Assembly (NCBI GenBank): GCA_963664085.2
Contig: CAXXLO010000002.1
Location: 4,030,001-4,094,000, forward strand
Length of the DNA: 64,000 nucleotides
Direction of reading: 5' to 3'
From: Bin5 sp022821545
Lineage (GTDB): Bacteria > Chloroflexota > Anaerolineae > Caldilineales > Caldilineaceae
How positions within the stretch are numbered: position 1 is the first letter of the stretch; every line of letters begins with the position of its first letter. Below are positions 1 to 8,653 of this stretch, one piece after another. The notes beneath the pieces were generated by a model that made no database searches, was not told the origin of the DNA, and saw only the letters and a program-made list of their open reading frames with translations. A program made the translations under genes and the position numbers.

Positions 1-822
1 GCCGCGGACGGGGACTTGCACGAGGACGGGCTGGACCTTCTGGCCGGCTACAAAGTTCTTGTCACCGGTACGCACCCGGAATACTGGACCGCACAGATGC
101 TGGCAGCGCTGGAAGCGTTTCTTGGCCGGGGCGGGCGGCTCGCCTACCTGGGGGGAAACGGGTTCTACTGGGTAACAAGCGTCGACCCGGCGCGGCCCCA
201 CGTAATAGAGTCCCGCCGCGGCATGGCCGGTACGCGCGCCTGGAACTCCGCGCCCGGGGAATGCCACCACAGCACGACCGGCGAGGTGGGCGGACTGTGG
301 CGACATCGCGGCAAGGCTCCCAACAAGCTGACAGGCATTGGCTTCACGGCCCAGGGCTGGAGCGATCCGGCCCCCGGCTACACGCGGCAGCCCGGCAGTT
401 TCGACCGGCGGGCGGCATTCATTTTTGATGGAATCCCGGCAGACGAAACCATCGGCGACTTTGGCTTGATCTATGGCGGCGCCGCCGGAGATGAACTGGA
501 CTGCATCGACTACGGCCTGGGTACGCCTCACCACACTGTTCTGCTGGCCTCATCGAGGGGCCACGGGCCGTCGATCAGTCCGGTCATCGAGGACTACCTT
601 CAGACGGACAGCAGTCTGATAGGAAGAGAGTGGCCGAACGTGCGCGCCGACATGGTCTACTTTGAAACGCCGAACAACGGCGCGGTCTTCTCGGTGGGAT
701 CGATATGCTGGTGCGCGAGTCTGTCGCACAATGGGTATGACAACAACGTTTCGCGCATCACACAGAATGTGCTGGACGCTTTTTCGGAGTCAGAAGAGCT
801 TCCTCCAAACCACCAGCGGTGA
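1..822 (+). CDS. N,N-dimethylformamidase-like large subunit, C-terminal part
   Basis: The reading frame is open from base 1, so the 5' end lies outside the window and 273 residues are visible. The segment matches the C-terminal domain typical of the large (beta) subunit of N,N-dimethylformamidase: a GTHPEYWT stretch, a GGRLAYLGGNGFYW core and a HNGYDNN segment near the end. Family members hydrolyse small amides, but many homologues in environmental bacteria have no known substrate. It is followed by 411 non-coding bases and then a sugar-type ABC importer on the same strand. The family call is fairly secure; the substrate is unknown. Confidence 0.75.
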   Translation, partial: AADGDLHEDGLDLLAGYKVLVTGTHPEYWTAQMLAALEAFLGRGGRLAYLGGNGFYWVTSVDPARPHVIESRRGMAGTRAWNSAPGECHHSTTGEVGGLWRHRGKAPNKLTGIGFTAQGWSDPAPGYTRQPGSFDRRAAFIFDGIPADETIGDFGLIYGGAAGDELDCIDYGLGTPHHTVLLASSRGHGPSISPVIEDYLQTDSSLIGREWPNVRADMVYFETPNNGAVFSVGSICWCASLSHNGYDNNVSRITQNVLDAFSESEELPPNHQR

Positions 823-1233
823 CCTGCTCCCCGTCCAGCCAGGTCTCGCATCAGTATCGGCGGGATCATTCTCTCCTGAGTCGTCTCTTTGCGGGAAGGT
901 CCGGTTGCGCCGCGAAGTCGGACCGGATCAGCACGCTGCTCACCGGCGGCGCCCGCGCCGGGTCGTCGAAATGTGTTTGCCCATCCCGATCCGCCATAGT
1001 AGAATTCGTAGTCGCATTCCAGCGATAGAAGCGACACACTTTGGCCTGCTGCATTCGTCCTATCGGGACGGTGTTTACGGCAATGCTGAATTCCTCCAAT
1101 AGACCCGACACCTGGCCGTACGAAATGAAAAAGGAATAGCGCTCGCTCGACCCTCAGGACCGGTCCGGAGATTCCCTTGAAGCCTGGTAATCCCCTTCGG
1201 CAACTGGAGTTCCAAATCCAAGGAGGCAGATCG
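823..1233. other. 411-bp intergenic region before the first ABC importer
   Basis: No credible gene is visible on either strand. It holds a short inverted repeat (GGTCCG near 898 and CGGACC near 919) that could end the upstream transcript, a candidate promoter at 977-1005, and the Shine-Dalgarno AGGAGG at 1221-1226. Nothing else stands out. Confidence 0.6.
977..1005 (+). promoter_or_regulatory. Candidate promoter of the first CUT1 importer
   Basis: TTGCCC at 977-982 and TAGAAT at 1000-1005 are separated by 17 bp. Each matches the housekeeping sigma consensus at 4-5 of 6 positions. The start point would be near 1012, giving a leader of about 220 nt. Weak-to-moderate support. Confidence 0.35.
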
Positions 1234-2655
1234 ATGGAAAGCAAGCTGCGCACGAGACGCGATTTTCTGAAAGGGTCCGCTGTTGCTGTCGGCGCCGCCG
1301 TTCTGACGGCATGCGCCCCTGCCGCGCAACCCGCGGGCGATATGGCAGAGTCAGGCGCTGAAACGGCCGCCGCCGAAGAGATTCTGATCCGTTTCGCCAT
1401 GTGGGACTGGTACGCAAATACGCCGGGTGTCCGCTGGGACGAGTGGAACCAGACCGAGGCCTTCCCGATCTTCGAAGAAGCCAACCCTGGCACTAAGCTG
1501 GAGTGGGAGCCGTTGGGAAGCGGGTGGCCGGACAAGATTCTCACGCAGATGGCCGCAGGCACCGCGCCGGACATCATCTCGACCTGGTCCCCTCATATCG
1601 ACACCTGGGCAGAGAAGTATCAACTCCTCGATCTACAGCCCCTGATCGACGCCGACATCCCTAACGCTGATGACATCTATATCGGGTTCGCATGGGACCA
1701 GATGTGGGATCCGTTCAACAACATCCGCATGGGCATGTTGTCGGACCTGGATATCACGAGCATCTACTACAACAAGACCGCTTTCGAGGAAGAAGGTCTG
1801 CCGCTGCCGACCATCGACTGGACCGAAGACGAGTACCTGGTTGCGGCCGAGACCCTTACCATCCGCGACGATAACGGCGACATTACCCGGTGGGGAGGGC
1901 AGTTGCGGCCCGGCTTCTGGCTCAGCTACTCCTACCACGTTGAGACGCATGGGGGTGAAGTCCGGGACGAGGAAACCAGGATGCTCTGCGGCCTGGGCGA
2001 ACCCGAAGCGCAGGAAGGGCTCGAATGGGTACGCAGAAACATGTGGGACACGAACGTCTTCGCCCAGAATAACCAGATGACCGCCACAGGTATCCCCAAT
2101 ATGTGGACCGGCCTGCTGCCCGCCGAAGTCGTGGCCATGGCGGAGCGCAGCGCGGACCAGTTCTTCGCCCTCGCCGAAAGCATCACCGAGTTCGAGTGGG
2201 ACATCGCTCATATTCCGAGCGGCCCCAAAGATCGGGCCTGTATGGGCCTGCCCGACGAATGGGTCGTCTACAAGGGCGTCGTCGAGAGGGGAAACCACGA
2301 CGAGGTCTGGGAGATGATGAAGTGGCTGACAGGGGACTGGTACCAGGAGAAGATCGCCACGGTATCGGGGCGCATTCCAGGGCTCTTGGCAATGGCGGAT
2401 TCCTGGGCAGGTACGCTGCGAGCAACTGATCCGAGGCTGGAACAGGTTCGACTTGAAACTGTAGTCGAGCAGCTGCAGATGGGCTATCCGCGGCGCGGAC
2501 CTACCTTCCGTTTCCAGCAGATTGCGGAAGAGTTGATCAATCCCGCTGTCGATCAGGTCTTTATCGAAGGCAAGGCCCCGGTCTCCATCTTTGAGGACGT
2601 CGGCCCACAGGTGACTCAGGCGCAGCAGGATGCGCTGCAGCGTGCGACAGGATAG
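1234..2655 (+). CDS. CUT1-type ABC importer substrate-binding lipoprotein
   Basis: A 473-residue family 1 extracellular solute-binding protein. The start was placed at ATG 1234 because AGGAGG lies 7 bases upstream and the N-terminus then reads as a twin-arginine signal (TRRDFLKG) followed by a lipobox (LTAC). It should therefore be exported folded through Tat and lipid-anchored. The mature part begins with an acidic, Ala-rich linker and then the family fold (DIISTWSPHIDTWA, SGRIPGLLAM). It should capture a carbohydrate or polyol and deliver it to the two permeases encoded next. The substrate cannot be read from the sequence. A strong hairpin (2670-2701) separates it from the permease genes. 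Confidence 0.88.
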   Translation: MESKLRTRRDFLKGSAVAVGAAVLTACAPAAQPAGDMAESGAETAAAEEILIRFAMWDWYANTPGVRWDEWNQTEAFPIFEEANPGTKLEWEPLGSGWPDKILTQMAAGTAPDIISTWSPHIDTWAEKYQLLDLQPLIDADIPNADDIYIGFAWDQMWDPFNNIRMGMLSDLDITSIYYNKTAFEEEGLPLPTIDWTEDEYLVAAETLTIRDDNGDITRWGGQLRPGFWLSYSYHVETHGGEVRDEETRMLCGLGEPEAQEGLEWVRRNMWDTNVFAQNNQMTATGIPNMWTGLLPAEVVAMAERSADQFFALAESITEFEWDIAHIPSGPKDRACMGLPDEWVVYKGVVERGNHDEVWEMMKWLTGDWYQEKIATVSGRIPGLLAMADSWAGTLRATDPRLEQVRLETVVEQLQMGYPRRGPTFRFQQIAEELINPAVDQVFIEGKAPVSIFEDVGPQVTQAQQDALQRATG

Positions 2656-2669
2656 ACAGGATCCTGACT

Positions 2670-2701
2670 CCTCAGCCCCAGTCAGGTCTTTGGGGCTGAG
2701 G
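2670..2701 (+). promoter_or_regulatory. Intercistronic hairpin, binding protein to permease
   Basis: CCTCAGCCCCA at 2670-2680 pairs perfectly with TGGGGCTGAGG at 2691-2701 around a 10-nt loop. Two more outer pairs are possible, one of them G-T. No T-run follows, so it is not a classical terminator. It resembles malE-malF type hairpins that protect the binding-protein mRNA and lower permease expression. Confidence 0.65.
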
Positions 2702-2759
2702 GGCAGGCGAATCTTGGAGTAAAGCAGGGGCGGCGGTCCGGTTAAGGAGAACGCCAAAA

Positions 2760-3707
2760 GTGACAGCTAACGGCAGCCTGTCAGATTCCCTGAAGCGGCG
2801 TTTAACACTGGGTTCTGTAACACAAAGAACCGAGGACGTTCTCACCGCCTACCTCTGTCTGCTGCCGTGGATCATCGGCTTTCTCGCCTTTACCTTGGGG
2901 CCTCTGGTATTCTCGTTGGTCTTGAGCTTCTTCCAGGCGGACCTCTTCACCCGCAACATCTTTGTCGGTCTCGGAAACTACACGGCGTTGGTCCAGGACC
3001 CGCTGTTCCTGAAGAGTCTGCGCATTACAGCCGTCTATGCCTTTGTTTCAGTGCCGCTGGGGGCAGCCACGGCCCTGGCAGTGGCCCTGCTCCTGAATCA
3101 GAAGGTCGTGGGCCTGGGCGTGTGGCGCACAGTCTACTACCTTCCCTCTGTGATATCGGGTGTTGCAGTAGCAGTGCTGTGGATGCAGATTTTCAACCCG
3201 CGCATGGGACTCATCAACAACGCTCTCAAAGTGGTGGGCATAGAGGGTCCAAGTTGGATATTTGACTCCACCTGGGCGCTACCGTCGTTGATTATCATGA
3301 GCCTGTGGGCAGTCGGCGCCAACATGCTGCTCTACCTGGCAGGATTGCAGGGGATCCCCACCTATCTGTATGAGGCGGCCAAGATCGACGGCGCCAACGT
3401 CGGGCGGCGGTTCTGGCACGTGACCATTCCCATGCTGTCACCTACGATTTTCTTTAACGTCGTCATCAGTCTGATTGCCGCCTTCCAGTTTTTCACCCAG
3501 TCCTTCATCATGACAAACGGCGGCCCGAACAACTCTACTCTGAGCATGGTTCTGTTTCTGTATCGAAAGGCGTTTCAACAGACTCGTTTCGGTTATGCCT
3601 CCGCGGTAGCGTGGGTTCTCTTCGCCATCATCATCTGTTTTACATTGCTATTCATTCGCTCTTCCAGCCTGTGGGTCTATTACGCGGGCGAAGAGAGGAC
3701 TGAGTAA
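2760..3707 (+). CDS. CUT1 ABC importer permease, MalF-like
   Basis: A 315-residue inner-membrane protein with about six hydrophobic segments, typical of the first permease of carbohydrate uptake family 1. The EAA loop that docks the ATPase is visible as EAAKIDGANVGRRFWHVTIP at about residues 205-224. The start is GTG at 2760, supported by AAGGAG at 2744-2749. It should pair with the MalG-like permease encoded 36 bp downstream. No ATPase gene follows, so the complex probably borrows an ATPase encoded elsewhere. Confidence 0.9.
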   Translation: MTANGSLSDSLKRRLTLGSVTQRTEDVLTAYLCLLPWIIGFLAFTLGPLVFSLVLSFFQADLFTRNIFVGLGNYTALVQDPLFLKSLRITAVYAFVSVPLGAATALAVALLLNQKVVGLGVWRTVYYLPSVISGVAVAVLWMQIFNPRMGLINNALKVVGIEGPSWIFDSTWALPSLIIMSLWAVGANMLLYLAGLQGIPTYLYEAAKIDGANVGRRFWHVTIPMLSPTIFFNVVISLIAAFQFFTQSFIMTNGGPNNSTLSMVLFLYRKAFQQTRFGYASAVAWVLFAIIICFTLLFIRSSSLWVYYAGEERTE

Positions 3708-3743
3708 CGCGGACAAGGGGCCGCGGCAGCAGGCCAGCACTCG

Positions 3744-4616
3744 ATGAGTTCCTTTCTTGACAATGCCTTCATCGGTAACGCCAGACGAGCCTGGCACCCC
3801 GTCTTTCGTCAGTTCGGGCTGCTGATTCTTGTGCTGCCGGGCGCGAGCTTATTCCTGATTCCCTGGCTGTGGATGCTATCAACAGCGGGCAAAGAGACGG
3901 CTCTCATCTGGAAAACGCCGCCAGTGTGGATTCCTCCTGTCTACCACTGGGAAAACTTCATCAAGGCATGGCTCCAGGGCGACTTCGCAGTCTATTATCT
4001 CAATACCTTTTACATCAGCGGCATGAATGTCATCGGCATTCTCATTTCCAGCGTCCTGGCAGCCTACGCCTTTGCCCGTATCCGTTTTCCCGGCCGCGAC
4101 ATTCTTTTCGTCATCGTTCTGAGCACGATGATGCTGCCGAGGCAAGTGACGCTGATTCCCCTCTATATGATATTCAGTGAATTGGGATGGATAAACACGT
4201 TTAAGCCTCTGATCGTTCCTCTTTTCTTTGGCGACGCCTTCAGTATTTTCCTTCTACGCCAGTTTTTTCTGACCATTTCCAGAGAGCTGGATGACGCCGC
4301 GCTTATTGACGGCTGCCGCCGATTGGGCGTTCTGTTCAGGATACTGCTGCCTCTGACGCGTCCGGCCCTCGCGGTCGTGGCAATCTTCAATTTCACCTGG
4401 GCCTGGAATGAGTTTTTCACTCCACTGATCTATCTCGACTCGCCAAAACTGTTCCCGATCACCCTGGGGCTGCACCGCTTCATTGGCCGCGCCCAGATCG
4501 ATATTCAGTTCCTGATGGCCATGACGATTGTTTCCACTCTGATTCCAATCGGGATATTCTTTCTTACGCAGCGCTACTTCATTCAAGGTATTGTCATTAC
4601 GGGAATCAAGGGCTGA
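3744..4616 (+). CDS. CUT1 ABC importer permease, MalG-like
   Basis: A 290-residue second permease of the importer. It has an N-terminal membrane segment, the conserved periplasmic stretch before the core and an EAA loop variant (DDAALIDGCRRLGVLF). It ends with the usual C-terminal helix and the GIVITGIKG tail seen in MalG-type proteins. It lies 36 bp after the MalF-like gene and is read in the same operon. The ATG at 3744 has no strong ribosome binding site, so translation may depend on the upstream gene. Confidence 0.9.
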   Translation: MSSFLDNAFIGNARRAWHPVFRQFGLLILVLPGASLFLIPWLWMLSTAGKETALIWKTPPVWIPPVYHWENFIKAWLQGDFAVYYLNTFYISGMNVIGILISSVLAAYAFARIRFPGRDILFVIVLSTMMLPRQVTLIPLYMIFSELGWINTFKPLIVPLFFGDAFSIFLLRQFFLTISRELDDAALIDGCRRLGVLFRILLPLTRPALAVVAIFNFTWAWNEFFTPLIYLDSPKLFPITLGLHRFIGRAQIDIQFLMAMTIVSTLIPIGIFFLTQRYFIQGIVITGIKG

Positions 4617-4712
4617 GAGCGGCGCGTGAGGGGACGCAGGCCGGAATTTGCTTCTCGCCATTACGCAGCCCGCCACAGTTTCGCCGGACCGCAGACCCGT
4701 TTGCCGCACTTG

Positions 4713-4742
4713 GCAGTCATCCAGAATGCAGTCATCCAGAAC
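4713..4742 (+). repeat. 15-bp tandem repeat, 2 copies, abutting a Shine-Dalgarno
   Basis: GCAGTCATCCAGAAT (4713-4727) and GCAGTCATCCAGAAC (4728-4742) differ at the last base only. The array ends exactly where the AAGGAG of the next gene (4743-4748) begins. Confidence 0.85.
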
Positions 4743-4757
4743 AAGGAGAACCTTTTG

Positions 4758-5555
4758 ATGCAGTCAACAGAAACAGCCGAACAGGGGAGCGGATTCAATG
4801 TCCTGACCCAGGCGCAGGTTGCCAGCTTCTGGGAAAACGGCTTCCTGGTCGTAGGCAAAGTACTCGAAGACGATCTCATCGAGGAAATGCGGGCCGAGTA
4901 TGACGAAGAGTTCGCTCTGGGGCGCAGCGGAGACCGGCCGGTGCGGAACCTGGCCGTCTTCGAAGATGATCACGATCATGATGAAGAAGGGGAGCAGGAG
5001 ATGCTCCAATTCATGCAGATTTCCGAGCACAACGTCCAGTTCCACAAGCTCATCTACCATCAGGGCATTCTGGACATCATCGAAGACGTAATCGGACCAA
5101 ACATCCAACTGTTCCACAACCAGGGGCTGTACAAACCGCCGCACCACGGGGGACCGATCTTCTGGCACCAGGACAACGCCTATTGGAGATGCCTGCCCCC
5201 GAACCTTGTCAGCTGCTGGCTCACTCTGGACGACGTGGACCTGGACAACGGCGCCATGCAGTTCATTCCCGGCTCGCATCTGCGTCCCATGAGCCACGAC
5301 CAGGCGCAAGGCAGCGACGTCCTGCTGGACATGGGCAAACTGGTCGACGACAACGAGGCAGTTGTGGGCGACCTGCCGGCGGGCGGCATCACGCTCCACC
5401 ACTGCCAGACCCTGCACCGTACTGCGCCGAACACGACCGATCGCCAGCGCCGGGCCCTGGCCATCCATTTCATGACGCCGGGCACAAAGTCGGCGCGCAC
5501 AGGCGAGACGATTCCTGTCAACTTCAGCCATCCCATGCTGCGTATGCGGTTCTGA
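4758..5555 (+). CDS. Phytanoyl-CoA dioxygenase (PhyH) family protein
   Basis: A 265-residue non-haem Fe(II)/2-oxoglutarate oxygenase of the PhyH family. The iron-binding HxD is seen as WHQDNAYW. The distal histidine and the 2-oxoglutarate-binding arginine lie in HRTAPNTTDRQRRA near the C-terminus. The start is ATG 4758, with AAGGAG at 4743-4748. The frame stays open upstream, but that part has no family similarity and spans a tandem repeat. The gene follows a CUT1 importer and precedes a sugar kinase, so hydroxylation of the imported compound is plausible. The substrate is unknown. Confidence 0.88.
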   Translation: MQSTETAEQGSGFNVLTQAQVASFWENGFLVVGKVLEDDLIEEMRAEYDEEFALGRSGDRPVRNLAVFEDDHDHDEEGEQEMLQFMQISEHNVQFHKLIYHQGILDIIEDVIGPNIQLFHNQGLYKPPHHGGPIFWHQDNAYWRCLPPNLVSCWLTLDDVDLDNGAMQFIPGSHLRPMSHDQAQGSDVLLDMGKLVDDNEAVVGDLPAGGITLHHCQTLHRTAPNTTDRQRRALAIHFMTPGTKSARTGETIPVNFSHPMLRMRF

Positions 5556-5657
5556 CGCGACGACGGACCGCAGCTCGGATCCCGACAGACAGCATGACAT
5601 GGACCGGAAGCAGACGCGACTCATGACGATAGAAAACCGCCGCGGAAATGTGAGCCA

Positions 5658-6716
5658 GTGAGCGCAGCCGGCTCTTTTCTTGCGGTGGGCAACTGCACAC
5701 TGGACGACGTGGTCACCCCCGACGGGCAGATTTCGCCGCGTCAGCTTGGCGGCAATGCGGTCTACGCGGCCGCCGGGATGCGCCTGTGGGGCGCCCAAGT
5801 CAACCTGGTCAGCGTGGTCGGCTCCGACTATCCCACAACGTGGCTGGACCAGCTGGCCGGCGCAGGCATCGACTTGTCGGGCATAACCGAAATCCCCGAT
5901 CCACACCTTCTGCGGTCGCGTGCATTCTACTTTGCCGACGGCAGCCGCACTGACCGCATCGAGGAGGCACGCGACCTCCTGCCTGCCCACGCCGGCGAAA
6001 TCATCGACCTCAAAAGCGAGTACACTGACACGGGCAGTCCCCTGCACCGCCGCATCTGGCCCAGTTTCTGCCCTGACCTCACACAATTTCCCGACATAGC
6101 CGGCAGATCATCACACGTCCATCTGGCCCCGGGACCGCTTCCCTGCAGCCGCGCCAACGCCAACTATCTCAAGGAGCTGCGAGGGGACCAGGTCGTCATC
6201 AGCTTCGACTGGCCCTGGTGGGACTGGGACAAGGAGGGCGAGGTAGACTTCGCCCTGCTCAGGAGCATCGACTATCTGTTGCCCAGCATTGAGGAACTGA
6301 CAATCCATGCGGACGCCGTATTCTCTGCCGAAGGCGGCGGCGGGGGGGAAGGGGGACACGTTTTCGAGGCAGCGCGGCGGCTGCTGGCGTTGGGTCCGAG
6401 CGGAATCGGAGTCAAGATGGGCGCCCGCGGACTGCGCCTGCTTCTGCGAGGGGAGGCCGACTGGATTCAGATTCCGACGTACCCGACCGAGGCCGTCGAT
6501 CCTACAGGGGCCGGCGACGCATTCTGCGGCGGCTTTCTGGTCGGGATGGCCCAGACCGGCGACGCAGGTCAGGCCGCCCTCTACGGGGCCGTCTCGGCAT
6601 CTTTCATAATTGAGGATTTCGGCGTTCTTCACGCCCTGAATGTTGACGCGGACCAGGCACATTCAAGGTTGAAACAACTGCGTGGGCGTCGCGGCCGGCG
6701 GGAATTGGACGCTTGA
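5658..6716 (+). CDS. PfkB-family carbohydrate kinase
   Basis: A 352-residue ribokinase/PfkB-fold protein. The N-terminal glycine-rich substrate region (RQLGGNAVYAAAG) and the C-terminal signature with the catalytic aspartate (DPTGAGDAFCGGF) are both present. An unusual Gly/Glu-rich loop (EGGGGGEGG) lies at about residues 230-238, and a long middle insertion replaces the usual lid region. The start is GTG 5658. It is the last gene of the first importer cluster and probably phosphorylates the sugar or nucleoside brought in. The kinase class is secure; the substrate is not. Confidence 0.85.
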   Translation: MSAAGSFLAVGNCTLDDVVTPDGQISPRQLGGNAVYAAAGMRLWGAQVNLVSVVGSDYPTTWLDQLAGAGIDLSGITEIPDPHLLRSRAFYFADGSRTDRIEEARDLLPAHAGEIIDLKSEYTDTGSPLHRRIWPSFCPDLTQFPDIAGRSSHVHLAPGPLPCSRANANYLKELRGDQVVISFDWPWWDWDKEGEVDFALLRSIDYLLPSIEELTIHADAVFSAEGGGGGEGGHVFEAARRLLALGPSGIGVKMGARGLRLLLRGEADWIQIPTYPTEAVDPTGAGDAFCGGFLVGMAQTGDAGQAALYGAVSASFIIEDFGVLHALNVDADQAHSRLKQLRGRRGRRELDA

Positions 6717-6741
6717 CATCGAAATGTCGATTTGTTAACTT
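6713..6741 (+). promoter_or_regulatory. Promoter of the peptide-type importer operon
   Basis: A consensus -35 TTGACA (6713-6718) overlaps the stop codon of the PfkB gene. A 17-bp spacer leads to an extended -10, TG-T-TAACTT (6736-6741). The inverted repeat ATCGA-AATG-TCGAT sits in the spacer (6718-6731) and could be an operator. Confidence 0.55.
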
Positions 6742-6767
6742 TGGCGCAGCATAAGGGACGGGACGGT

Positions 6768-6805
6768 TGTCCGAATCCACACACTCTGTCCGAATCCACA
6801 CACAC
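6768..6805 (+). repeat. 19-bp tandem repeat, 2 copies, in a 5' leader
   Basis: The unit TGTCCGAATCCACACACTC (6768-6786) recurs at 6787-6805 with one change. It ends two bases before the GAGGAG ribosome binding site of the binding-protein gene. Confidence 0.85.
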
Positions 6806-6820
6806 ATTGAGGAGAAAGAA

Positions 6821-8479
6821 ATGAAGTCAATGAAGCATGTGACGAAGCTGGCACTTTTTCTTGTACTACTGGCGTCGCTTTTGATCGCCTGTGTTCCCGC
6901 GCCTGCGGCTTCGACCGAGGCCGCCCCGGCCGACGACTCGATGGCAGCTGAATCGGGGGAGGCTGAAGGGCCGAGAATGGGCGGCGTCGTGGCCGGCTTT
7001 GTCTCATCCGATCCAAAGAGCTTTGATCCTGCCGCCATCGCCGGTTGGGACCAAGGGGTTATCGCTCCCAATCTGCTTGAAGGTCTCTTCCGCCTGTCGC
7101 CGGATGGCCGCGAGATCGAACCGGCCATTGCCGAGAGCTTTGAAGTGTCTGAGGACGGCAAGACCTGGACTTTCAACCTGCGCGCGGGCGCGAAATTCCA
7201 TAACGGCCGCGAAATCACGGCGGACGACTTCAAGTACAGTTTTGAACGCGTTCTGAATCCGGAAACCAGGAGCCCCAAGGCCTGGATGCTCTCGATCATC
7301 GTCGGCGCAGAGGCGTTTCAGGACGGATCCGCCGACGAAGTCAGCGGCATCAGAGTGGTCGATGCCGGGACACTGGAAATCGAGCTGGCCGAACCGCTGG
7401 CACCGTTCAAGGCAATGCTGGCCAGCATCAACCTGGCCGTCGTGCCGCAGGAAGAGGTTGAAAAGTGGGGTGAAGACTTCGGCCAGAACGTCGTCGCCGC
7501 CGGGCCGTTCTCTTTGGGCGAGTGGAATCTCAACCAGGATGTAACACTCAACGCCTTTGAAGAGTACTGGAACGGACGCCCCTACCTGGATGCGGTCATG
7601 TTCCGCTTCATAGGCGACGAAAACACGCGCATCGTAGAACTGGACGCCGGGCGACTGGACATGGCCTGGGTTCCACCGGCGCACTGGGAGAGGTTCAGCA
7701 CCGACCCGGTCTACAAGGAAAAGCTGGGCTGGGCAGAGACTTTCCACACCGATTTCATAGCCGTCAACCTTGACAACGAACCGTTCGGAACCAATGCCAA
7801 GTTGCGGCAGGCCGTCCGCTACGCCCTCGATCTGGATGCCATCATCGCCAGCCTGCAAGGACGCGCGAACGTCGCCCAGGGCCTGCTTCCTCCCGGGCTG
7901 CTTGGATACGATGAGGCCGCGGTCCTGAACTACCCAACCAACCTCGATGCGGCAAAGGCGCTAATGGCCGAGGCCGGATTCGCCGACGGTGTACCCGGGA
8001 CATTCGACGTCATTCTGCCGCCCTGGGGCAACCTGATCAAGCTGCTGGAAATTTACCAAGCCAACCTGAAAGAGATCGGCATCAACATCGAGATCAAGCC
8101 GACGGAGTTCGGGCCCTACATGGAAGCGCTGGAGTCGGGCAGCTACGACCTCGCCTGGATGTACCGGGTGACCGACTACGCCGACCCTGACGGCTTCTAC
8201 TTTCCGCTCATGCACTCCGACAATCTCGGCGCCGGCGGCAACTACGCGCGCTACGCAAACGCCGACGTGGACGCCAATATCGCCACCGCCCGCGCCACTA
8301 TCGACGACGCCGAACGCGCCCGTCTCTACCAGGAGGTGGACGCCCAATTCGCCGCAGACCTGCCCTACATTCCGCTGACCCACAACATATATGTCGACGT
8401 ATCGACGCCTCGCGTGCAGAACTATGTACCGTCGCCGATGGATACGCACATGTTCCACCGGGTCTGGGTAACCGAGTAG
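6821..8479 (+). CDS. Peptide/opine-type ABC substrate-binding lipoprotein (SBP family 5)
   Basis: A 552-residue family 5 solute-binding protein (DppA/OppA type). The N-terminus has lysines, a hydrophobic core and a lipobox (LLIAC), so it is a Sec-exported lipoprotein. The mature region shows the family landmarks: SFDPAAIAGWDQG, a GKTWTFNLRAGAKFHNG stretch and LRQAVRYALDLDAI. ATG 6821 has GAGGAG 8 bases upstream. Family members bind peptides, nickel, opines, oligosaccharides or cellobiose, so the ligand is open. Downstream permeases lie beyond a PhyH gene. No cognate ATPase is encoded in this operon. Confidence 0.9.
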   Translation: MKSMKHVTKLALFLVLLASLLIACVPAPAASTEAAPADDSMAAESGEAEGPRMGGVVAGFVSSDPKSFDPAAIAGWDQGVIAPNLLEGLFRLSPDGREIEPAIAESFEVSEDGKTWTFNLRAGAKFHNGREITADDFKYSFERVLNPETRSPKAWMLSIIVGAEAFQDGSADEVSGIRVVDAGTLEIELAEPLAPFKAMLASINLAVVPQEEVEKWGEDFGQNVVAAGPFSLGEWNLNQDVTLNAFEEYWNGRPYLDAVMFRFIGDENTRIVELDAGRLDMAWVPPAHWERFSTDPVYKEKLGWAETFHTDFIAVNLDNEPFGTNAKLRQAVRYALDLDAIIASLQGRANVAQGLLPPGLLGYDEAAVLNYPTNLDAAKALMAEAGFADGVPGTFDVILPPWGNLIKLLEIYQANLKEIGINIEIKPTEFGPYMEALESGSYDLAWMYRVTDYADPDGFYFPLMHSDNLGAGGNYARYANADVDANIATARATIDDAERARLYQEVDAQFAADLPYIPLTHNIYVDVSTPRVQNYVPSPMDTHMFHRVWVTE

Positions 8480-8592
8480 GCGGGCAGGCAGACAACCGGC
8501 GCCACGCGTCCGGCTTCTCTTCTCATTGCAAAGTTCGCCGGGCGCAGCTCAAATTAATGGTCTTGAGCGAGACGCCAGAACAGGAAACCGGC

Positions 8593-8631
8593 GCGCCGCA
8601 CGCGTATTGAAACCAGGTACGCGTGCGGCGC
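8593..8631 (+). promoter_or_regulatory. Intercistronic hairpin after the binding-protein gene
   Basis: GCGCCGCACGCGTA (8593-8606) pairs perfectly with TACGCGTGCGGCGC (8618-8631) around an 11-nt loop. No T-tract follows. The right arm ends 10 bases before the ribosome binding site of the PhyH gene at 8654. Confidence 0.7.
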
Positions 8632-8653
8632 ACCAGGTCACAAGGAGGCAGGA